Shown here: positions 38,930 to 44,485 of the stretch, piece after piece
Layout: each line of letters begins with the position of its first letter
How positions within the stretch are numbered: position 1 is the stretch's first letter
Source: Streptacidiphilus pinicola
GTDB lineage: Bacteria > Actinomycetota > Actinomycetes > Streptomycetales > Streptomycetaceae
Assembly (NCBI RefSeq): GCF_003258295.1
Contig: NZ_QKYN01000128.1
Span: forward strand, 203 to 44,687
Length of the DNA stretch: 44,485 nucleotides
Reading direction: 5' to 3'
Notes under the pieces: model-generated
Databases searched by the model: none
The model's input: only the letters and a program-made list of their open reading frames with translations
Told to the model about the DNA's origin: nothing
Program-made: the position numbers and the translations under genes

Positions 38930-40284
38930 GAGGCGCCCTGTTCAAGGTCTGCGTCGCCGTCACCACGATGGTGGCGCTGGCCTTTCTGATCCCGCTCGGC
39001 CTCATGGTCAAGGAGACCGCCCGCGAGCGCGCCTTCACCGCCGCCGAGCGGCAGGCCGCGACGCTGGGCCCCGCCCTGGCCATCACCACCGACCAGCAGG
39101 CGCTGCAACGCGCCCTCGCCAGCACGCAGGACGGCGCCGCCGGTCTGATCGCCATCCACCTGCCGCGCGCGGGCGGCGGCTTCGACACCCTCGGGCGCGA
39201 ACGCGTCGGCGCCTCCGCACTCGCCGCCGCCGCGACCAACGGCCGCAGCGGCACCACCGGCGTCGGCGGCGGCTACGCCTACCTGGAGCCGGTCGCCGTC
39301 AACGACGGCCGGGTGGCCGTCATCGAGGTCTTCATCCCCGACGCGGAGCTGACCCGCGGGGTCGCCTCGGCCTGGCTGGTCCTGAGCGGCGTCGCGCTGG
39401 TCCTGGTCCTCATCTCCATCGCCGTCGCCGACCGCCTCGGCACCCGGATCGTCGGCGCGGCCCGCCGCCTCGCGAGCGCGTCCCGCGCGCTCGGCGAGGG
39501 TGACCTCGCCGTCCGGGTCCCGCAGGTCGACGACAGCCCGCGCGAGCTGCGGGACGCCGCGGAGGCGTTCAACGCGATGGCCGACCGCGTGGTGCGGCTG
39601 CTGGCCGCGGAGCGCGAGCTCGCGGCGGACCTCTCCCACCGGCTGCGCACGCCGCTGACCGTGCTGCGCCTCAACGCCGCGTCCCTCGGCCACGGCGACG
39701 CCGCCGAGCAGACCCGGCACGCGGTCGCCCAGCTGGAACGCGAGGTCGACCAGATCATCCGCGCGGTGCGCGGCCGCGGGGCCGCGTCGGCCCCCGCCGA
39801 CGCCGCCCCCGTCTCCTGCGACGCGGCGGAGGTGATCCGCGACCGCGCCGAGTTCTGGTCGGCGCTGGCGGAGGACGAGTCCCGCCCCTGGCAGCTCGCG
39901 GGCGCGGAGCGCCCGGTCACCGTCCCCGTCGCCGCCCCCGAGCTGGCCGCGGCGCTGGACGCGATGCTCGGCAATGTGTTCCGGCACACGGCTGAGGGCA
40001 CGGCCTTCGCCATCGACGTCCACGGCACGCCCGACGGCGTCATCGTCATGGTCTCCGACGCGGGCTCCGGCATCGCCGATCCCGAGCTGGCCCTCCGCCG
40101 CGGCGTCGGCGCCGAACGCGACGGCTCGACCGGCCTCGGCCTCGACATCGTCCGCAGGGTCGCCGAAGGCACAGGCGGCGACGTCGCCGTCGGCAGATCC
40201 GTGCTGGGCGGCACGGAAGTCCGCGTCCGCTTGTTGCACAAGCGGGACTCCGTGCCTCGCCAACGGCGCCGAGCCAGGCAGTGA
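38926..40284 (+). CDS. Sensor histidine kinase
   Basis: 452 residues, partner of the preceding regulator. TM1 (about 8-28, VCVAVTTMVALAFLIPLGLMV) and TM2 (about 146-170, SAWLVLSGVALVLVLISIAVA) enclose an extracytoplasmic sensor of about 115 residues. A HAMP domain (about 170-225, DRLGTRIVGAARRLASASRALGEGDLAVRVP) and the H-box with His238 (LAADLSHRLRTPLTVLRL) follow. The ATPase has a recognisable N-box (AALDAMLGNVFRHTAEGT) and G-boxes (VSDAGSGI, GSTGLGLDIV). Basic tail RRRARQ. All residues needed for function are present. Confidence 0.93.
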   Translation: MRGALFKVCVAVTTMVALAFLIPLGLMVKETARERAFTAAERQAATLGPALAITTDQQALQRALASTQDGAAGLIAIHLPRAGGGFDTLGRERVGASALAAAATNGRSGTTGVGGGYAYLEPVAVNDGRVAVIEVFIPDAELTRGVASAWLVLSGVALVLVLISIAVADRLGTRIVGAARRLASASRALGEGDLAVRVPQVDDSPRELRDAAEAFNAMADRVVRLLAAERELAADLSHRLRTPLTVLRLNAASLGHGDAAEQTRHAVAQLEREVDQIIRAVRGRGAASAPADAAPVSCDAAEVIRDRAEFWSALAEDESRPWQLAGAERPVTVPVAAPELAAALDAMLGNVFRHTAEGTAFAIDVHGTPDGVIVMVSDAGSGIADPELALRRGVGAERDGSTGLGLDIVRRVAEGTGGDVAVGRSVLGGTEVRVRLLHKRDSVPRQRRRARQ

Positions 40285-40288
40285 CCTG

Positions 40289-40376
40289 AGGGGCGCGGGG
40301 CTCTGCCGATGTGCGGCTCCGCCGCCTGGGTGCGACGGTCACTGATGCTCCCGCAGTTCCTCGCGCCCTGGGGGCG
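40289..40376 (+). repeat. Dispersed intergenic repeat, copy B
   Basis: 40289-40336 matches copy A (27787-27834) at 41 of 48 positions. The right-hand part (CTCGCGCCCTGGGGGCG, about 40360-40376) can pair imperfectly with AGGGGCGCGGGG at the left end. It lies just after the sensor kinase stop and may act as its terminator. Confidence 0.7.
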
Positions 40377-40410
40377 TGCGACTTCCCGGCGGGGTCCGGA
40401 GGGGCGTCTT

Positions 40411-40483
40411 CCTTAAGTGGGCCATAAGGGGGTTCTACCTCCGTCTGAGCAGGGCTCTTCCCTCCCCGGGAAGGGGCTAGCGT
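40411..40483 (+). promoter_or_regulatory. Upstream region of the chitinase gene with two inverted repeats and a -10
   Basis: Between copy B and the chitinase start (40377-40596) no gene is supported. CCTTA/TAAGG (40411-40415, 40425-40429) and CTTCCC-TCCCC-GGGAAG (40457-40462, 40468-40473) are candidate operators; TAGCGT (40478-40483) is a possible -10 giving a leader of about 105 bases. No DasR-like or GGTCTAGACC-like site was found here. Confidence 0.35.
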
Positions 40484-40596
40484 CCTCGGCGACGGATCGC
40501 GGGGCCGGTGGTGACCGGGTGTCAACCCGAGGGCTTCCGCTGAGGCACCGGGCCGCGATCCATCGAGAGATGTCCCCGTCGTGGAGGTGCCCCCGC

Positions 40597-42087
40597 ATGT
40601 CGAACCACCGTTCCCGCCGAGCCCCGCGCCGTCGCGCGGTCCTCGGTGCTTCCGCCGTCGCCACCGTTCTGCTCGCCGGCGGAGTGACCGCCCTCGCGGT
40701 GAGCGCGAACGCGGCCGGCGTGGGCGCCGTGTACTCGACCACCAGCGACTGGGGGAGCGGCTACAGCGGTCAGTACGACGTCAGCAACCCGACCTCCAGC
40801 GCCATCAGCGACTGGAAGCTCGCCTTCGACCTGCCGGCCGGCGCCCACATCAGCTCGCTGTGGAACGCGACCTTCACCGCCAGCGGCCAGCACGTCACGG
40901 TCACCCCGGCGTCCTGGGACAGCAGCCTCGCGGCCAACCAGCACGCGGTCGTCGGCTTCGTGGTCAGCGGCTCCGGCGCGCCCACCAACTGCACCATCAA
41001 CGGCGCCGACTGCTCCACCGGCTCCGCGCCGACGCCGTCGGGCCAGCCGACCACCGCCACCCCGACGCCGTCGCACTCGGTCGCCCCGACCCCCACGCCC
41101 AGCGCGACGAAGACCACGACGCCGACCCCTACCCCGACGCCGTCCTCGTCCAGCACGGGCTCGGCCTCCGGAGCCGGCTTCTCGCCCTACGTGGACACCT
41201 CCCTGTACCCGGCCTATGACATGGTCGCCACGGCCAAGGCCACCGGCGTGAAGAACTTCAACCTGGCCTTCATCACCGACAGTGGCAGCTGCAACCCCGA
41301 GTGGGGCGGCGTCTCGGCGCTGACCAACGACGGCGTGCCGGGCCAGATCGGCGCGCTGCGCGCGATGGGCGGGGACGTCCGGGTCTCCTTCGGCGGCGCC
41401 AACGGCACCGAGCTCGCCGAGTCCTGCACCAGCGTCAGCTCGCTCGCCGCGGCTTACCAGAAGGTGATCGACGCCTACGGGCTGACGAAGATCGACTTCG
41501 ACGTCGAGGGCGCGGCCGCCTCCGACACCGCCGGCATAGCCCGCCGCGACCAGGCGATCGCCCAGCTGCAGCAGACGGCCAAGGCCAACGGCAAGTCGCT
41601 CTCCGTCTCCTTCACCCTGCCGGTGCTGCCTTCCGGCCTGGTGCAGTCCGGCACGGACCTGCTGCAGAACGCCAAGAGCGCGGGCGTGAACGTCTCCGCC
41701 GTCAACGTGATGGCGATGGACTACGGCGACGGCGCGGCGCCGAGCCCCAGCGGCAAGATGGGCCAGTACGCGATCGACGCCGCGACCGCGACCCAGGCCC
41801 AGGTGAAGTCCATCTTCGGCTGGGACGACGCCACCGCGTGGAACCACGTCGCGGTGACCCCGATGATCGGCGTCAACGACACCAACACCGAGGTCTTCAC
41901 CGTCGCCGACGCGAGCCAGCTGGCGCAGTTCGCGACCGGCAAGCACCTGGGTTGGCTGTCCATGTGGTCCGCGACCCGTGACCAGCAGTGCTCCGGCGGC
42001 GCCAAGTCCTACGCCGACGCCACCTGCAGCAGCATCGCCCAGCAGCCGCTGGACTTCAGCCGCGCGTTCGGCGCCTACCAGGGCTGA
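40597..42087 (+). CDS. Secreted chitinase: CBM2 - linker - GH18
   Basis: 496 residues. A basic, twin-Arg-rich start (SRRAPRRRAVLGASAVA) and hydrophobic helix form the signal peptide, ending near ANA (about 43). CBM2 cellulose/chitin-binding domain at about 47-143 (YSTTSDWGSGYSGQYDVSN, SWDSSLAANQHAVVGFV), then a Pro/Thr/Ser linker (about 145-190). The GH18 barrel (about 195-490) has SFGGANG (strand 3) and IDFDVEG with catalytic Glu304 (strand 4); MAMDYG is the strand-6 motif. The first Asp of DxxDxDxE is not conserved. RBS GGAGG before ATG 40597 favours it over the ATG at 40570. It degrades chitin outside the cell. Confidence 0.92.
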   Translation: MSNHRSRRAPRRRAVLGASAVATVLLAGGVTALAVSANAAGVGAVYSTTSDWGSGYSGQYDVSNPTSSAISDWKLAFDLPAGAHISSLWNATFTASGQHVTVTPASWDSSLAANQHAVVGFVVSGSGAPTNCTINGADCSTGSAPTPSGQPTTATPTPSHSVAPTPTPSATKTTTPTPTPTPSSSSTGSASGAGFSPYVDTSLYPAYDMVATAKATGVKNFNLAFITDSGSCNPEWGGVSALTNDGVPGQIGALRAMGGDVRVSFGGANGTELAESCTSVSSLAAAYQKVIDAYGLTKIDFDVEGAAASDTAGIARRDQAIAQLQQTAKANGKSLSVSFTLPVLPSGLVQSGTDLLQNAKSAGVNVSAVNVMAMDYGDGAAPSPSGKMGQYAIDAATATQAQVKSIFGWDDATAWNHVAVTPMIGVNDTNTEVFTVADASQLAQFATGKHLGWLSMWSATRDQQCSGGAKSYADATCSSIAQQPLDFSRAFGAYQG

Positions 42088-42097
42088 GCCACAGCAG

Positions 42098-42125
42098 GCT
42101 CGGCCGGCGCGCGCGAGGCCGGAGC
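42098..42125 (+). terminator. Possible hairpin after the chitinase gene
   Basis: GCTCGGCC pairs with GGCCgGAGC with one bulge; 11-base GC-rich loop, no T run. Weak candidate. Confidence 0.3.
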
Positions 42126-42217
42126 GGACCGAGGGAACTCGGGACGTTCCGGCCTCGTCCTGTGAAGGACGTGTGCTTGGGTTAGTGTCACGCAAGGTAG
42201 GTAAAAGGGAGTTTTGC

Positions 42218-43543
42218 GTGACCACCGTCAACAGGGTCATCGACGTCGTGCGCGCGGCGCCGCGCCGCACCACCAGGCGTGCGGCCGTCATCGCGCTGGC
42301 GGGGCTGCTCGTCTACGCAGTCCTGCGCCACCTCTCGCACGTCTCCATGGTCGACGCGATGGTCTACCAGGCCGAGGGCGCCGCGGTCGCGCACGGCCGT
42401 GACCTCTACGAGCTCCGCGTCGGCGCCTACGCGCTGCCGGCGACCTACCCGCCCTTCTCGGCGATGCTCTTCGCGCCCGCCGCGCTGCTCTCCTTCGGCG
42501 CGCTGCGGATCGTCGTCACGCTGATCAACCTCGTCGAGCTGGCCGTCGTCGCCGCGCTCGCCTGTCGGCTCGTCGGCTGGCCGAGCCGCCCGCTGCGGCC
42601 CGCGGCCGTGATCCTGATGACCGGTCTCGGCGTCTTCCTGGAGCCGGTGTGGACCACGCTGCGCTACGGGCAGATCAACCTGCTGATCCTCGGCCTGGTG
42701 CTGTGGGACCTCGGCCTGCCGGAGAGCAGCCGACTCAAGGGCGTCGGCATCGGCCTCGCGGCCGGACTGAAGGTCACGCCCGGCTTCTTCGTGCTCTACC
42801 TGCTGCTCACCCGCCGCTTCCGCGCCGCCGCGACCGCCGCGGCGTCCTGCGCGGCCACCGTGCTGATCGGTCTGCTGGTGCTGCCCGGCGCGAGCTGGGA
42901 CTTCTGGACCAAGGACCTGTACGACACCACGCGCGTGGGCAAGGAGTACATCGTCGACAACCAGTCCCTGCGCGGGATGACGGACCGGCTGCTGCACAGC
43001 ACCCACACCGGCCTCTCGACGATGGCGCTGGTCGGGTTCGTCGCGGTCGCCGGGCTCGCGCTGGCCGTGCTGATCGACCGGCTCGGCCACCGCGCGCTCA
43101 TGCCGCGGGCCCGCGCGTGGGCGGGCCTGACGGTGGCCGTCACGATGCTGCTGATCTCCCCGATCAGCTGGACCCACCACTGGGTCTGGTGCCTGCCCGT
43201 CCTGGTGCTGTTCGGCGCCGAGGCACGCGACGAGCGACGGCGCGGCCGGGCCGGCTGGGCCGGCCACCGCTGGCGCGTCGTGCTCGGTGCGACGGCGCTG
43301 TGCTTCTGCTCCTTCGCGATGTGGTTCGTCCCGCACCGGGCCTGGTCGGGCGTGGTGAAGCTGTCGTACTGGTTCGAGCCCTTCGCCTCGCTGTATCCGC
43401 TGTTCGGGCTGGCCTTCCTGACGCTGGTCGCGGTCCGGGTGCTGCGCCGGCTCCGGGCCGCACCCGAGGGGACGACGGGCGCGACCGCGGGGCGCGGAGC
43501 CTCGGCTGCCGGCGACCGGCCCCGCGCCACGGCGCGGCGCTGA
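42218..43543 (+). CDS. GT87-family membrane glycosyltransferase (alpha-mannosyltransferase-like, DUF2029)
   Basis: 441 residues with 9-11 hydrophobic helices. The first outer loop carries DAMVYQAEGAAVAHGRDLYELR and YPPFSAMLFAPAAL, the DxxxY...YPPF signature of GT87 enzymes such as mycobacterial PimE, which use polyprenyl-phosphate mannose outside the membrane. LRYGQINLLILGLVLWDL and GLAAGLKVTPGFFVLYLLL are further conserved segments. The acceptor is unknown (lipoglycan or wall glycan). AAAGGGAG lies 6 bases before GTG 42218; TAGTGT (42183-42188) may be the -10. Confidence 0.9.
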   Translation: MTTVNRVIDVVRAAPRRTTRRAAVIALAGLLVYAVLRHLSHVSMVDAMVYQAEGAAVAHGRDLYELRVGAYALPATYPPFSAMLFAPAALLSFGALRIVVTLINLVELAVVAALACRLVGWPSRPLRPAAVILMTGLGVFLEPVWTTLRYGQINLLILGLVLWDLGLPESSRLKGVGIGLAAGLKVTPGFFVLYLLLTRRFRAAATAAASCAATVLIGLLVLPGASWDFWTKDLYDTTRVGKEYIVDNQSLRGMTDRLLHSTHTGLSTMALVGFVAVAGLALAVLIDRLGHRALMPRARAWAGLTVAVTMLLISPISWTHHWVWCLPVLVLFGAEARDERRRGRAGWAGHRWRVVLGATALCFCSFAMWFVPHRAWSGVVKLSYWFEPFASLYPLFGLAFLTLVAVRVLRRLRAAPEGTTGATAGRGASAAGDRPRATARR

Positions 43544-43552
43544 GCCTCCTCC

Positions 43553-44059
43553 TCAGGCGCTGCCCAGCAGGGCCTCCAGCTCCGTGTCCAGATCCATCGC
43601 GGCGCTCTCGGTGCCCGTCGGCACCACGCGCAGCGTCTGCTCCAGCCACGTCGCGACCGTCGAGGCCGGCGCCTCCAGCAGGGCCTCGCCGGCGGGCGAG
43701 CTGAGTGCCATGCAGATCAGGCTGCGCCCGTCCGCGCGGGTCGGCCAGATCCGCACGTCGCCGGTGCCGCAGGCGCGGAACACCCCCTCGACCAGCAGCT
43801 CGCGGGCGAACACCCAGGCCACCGGGGAGTCCTGCCCCAGGTGGAAGGTGACGTGGACGGCGTACGGGTCCTCCGAGCAGTACGCCAGCAGGGCCGGCAC
43901 CGGCAGGCTCCGCTCCGGGGACAGCACCAGGTGCACCGTCAGTTCCTGCTGCACGCAGGCGTGCCCGTCCAGCTCCGCGCGCTCGGCGTGCGCGGCCTGC
44001 TCGGCGCGGAGGTCGGCGGTGTAGTCGTCGTGACGCTCGTTGCGGTCGGCGGCGGCCAT
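43553..44059 (-). CDS. SsgA/SsgB-like sporulation protein (SALP), possibly SsgG
   Basis: 168 residues. The core (about 35-165) closely follows SsgB-type SALPs: SLPVPALLAYCSEDPYAVHVTFHLG, VAWVFARELLVEGV, GTGDVRIWP, ALSSPAGEALLEAPA and a C-terminal DLDTELEALLG. A charged N-terminal extension of about 35 residues (NERHDDYTADLRAEQAAHAERAEL) is extra. These proteins locate septa during sporulation. Position near hppD and the GlcD-like gene agrees with ssgG (SCO2924) of S. coelicolor as I recall it. GGGAG precedes ATG 44059. It is convergent with the glycosyltransferase, 9 bp apart. Confidence 0.88.
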   Translation of the reverse strand: MAAADRNERHDDYTADLRAEQAAHAERAELDGHACVQQELTVHLVLSPERSLPVPALLAYCSEDPYAVHVTFHLGQDSPVAWVFARELLVEGVFRACGTGDVRIWPTRADGRSLICMALSSPAGEALLEAPASTVATWLEQTLRVVPTGTESAAMDLDTELEALLGSA

Positions 44060-44311
44060 GGGGGGCTCCCTCTCTCGATCTCTCGTTCGTGCGCACGCCC
44101 CTGCGGGCGGGGTCTACACGGAGAGACAGCGATCGCTTCCCGCTCTTACACCGGTTTCGCGAGGTTTTTCACGTGAGTTCCGTGAGCGCGGTACTACGCT
44201 TTGTGACACGGCGAGGACGCGTCGTGTTCGGACCGGGCGTGCCGCTGGCCGCCCTCGGCGGACGCGCCGCCGGCAGGCACCCCCGAAGCGGATGAAGCGG
44301 GAAAGCACTCT

Positions 44312-44485
44312 ATGACGGTTCAGCCCCCCGCGGAGCGCCCCGCGCCCGGCTACTACCCCGACCCCTCGATCCCCGGATTCGTCCGCTACTGGGACGGGGA
44401 GGCCTGGACCCCCGGCAGCGCGCGCCCGGCCCCCGTGGACGGCGCGCCCCTGCCCCCGCCGCCGCGCGCCGCGCGCGGCGGCGTC
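44312..44485 (+). CDS. N-terminal part of a DUF2510/RDD-type membrane protein, truncated by window end
   Basis: 58 codons are visible. PGYYPDPSIPGFVRYWDGEAWTPGSARP (about 12-39) is a DUF2510 motif, a short Trp-containing segment at the N-terminus of many actinobacterial membrane proteins, followed by a Pro/Ala-rich linker. In Streptomyces this opening usually leads to an RDD membrane domain, which would lie outside the window. The 44060-44311 gap before it has no other supported gene; TACGCT near 44195 may be its -10. Confidence 0.7.
   Translation, partial: MTVQPPAERPAPGYYPDPSIPGFVRYWDGEAWTPGSARPAPVDGAPLPPPPRAARGGV

Overview
The window is about 44.5 kb of very GC-rich, tightly packed actinobacterial chromosome. 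Two SsgA-like sporulation proteins (found only in sporulating actinomycetes), an LAxTG-type sortase substrate, a CBM2-GH18 chitinase, a Streptomyces-type tmRNA tag and many GTG starts place it in the Streptomycetaceae (Streptomyces, Kitasatospora or Streptacidiphilus). From memory, the gene order prfB - ftsE - ftsX - S41 protease - smpB - ssrA ... helD-like - malic enzyme - hup - murA - yqgE - DUF3039 - GH20 ... hppD ... SsgA-like follows the S. coelicolor core between roughly SCO2972 and SCO2923. It is therefore mostly vertically inherited core sequence with local insertions and decay, not a genomic island.

Layout. 1-7.2 kb: the end of a beta-propeller lectin-like protein, release factor 2, a cell-wall-anchored protein, a small zinc-ribbon membrane protein, the FtsEX division complex, a periplasmic S41 protease, and the trans-translation pair smpB/ssrA. 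7.2-12.6 kb: a minus-strand FAD monooxygenase/flavoprotein pair divergent from an HTH_42 (AlkZ-like) protein, with a symmetrical operator between them, then a HelD-type RNA-polymerase-associated helicase. 12.9-20 kb: NAD-malic enzyme, HU, an acetyltransferase, MurA, YqgE, DUF3039 and a GH20 hexosaminidase with a DasR-like site. 20.1-25.1 kb: a three-gene, translationally coupled operon of the xanthine dehydrogenase family.

25.2-33.5 kb is the accessory stretch: a 31-residue ORF, a shortened NuoF-like gene running antisense into an atypical tRNA-Cys, an MFS transporter whose C-terminus is supplied by a dispersed repeat, a conserved SF2 helicase, and a NarL-type two-component system in which both partners carry internal losses and a SsgA-like gene sits between them on the opposite strand. 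An IclR regulator and a Lon-like S16 protease follow. 33.6-44.5 kb: 4-hydroxyphenylpyruvate dioxygenase, an M1 metallopeptidase, a GlcD-like oxidase, a secreted protein, an intact OmpR-type two-component system, a second copy of the dispersed repeat, the chitinase, a GT87 mannosyltransferase, a second SsgA-like protein and the start of an RDD/DUF2510 membrane protein.

The strongest unusual signal is the xanthine-dehydrogenase-like operon at 20.1-25.1 kb. Its iron-sulfur subunit has all cluster cysteines but carries a roughly 370-residue low-complexity tail of aromatic-TG repeats. Its large subunit lacks both the usual glycine-rich molybdopterin loop and the catalytic Glu (Ala787). Other notable items are a near-perfect duplication of the last 51 bp of prfB just after its stop codon, a tmRNA tag ending ALAV, a double TAGTT-N7-AACTA operator, and a recurring layout of -10 hexamers 6-8 bases before start codons that suggests leaderless mRNAs.
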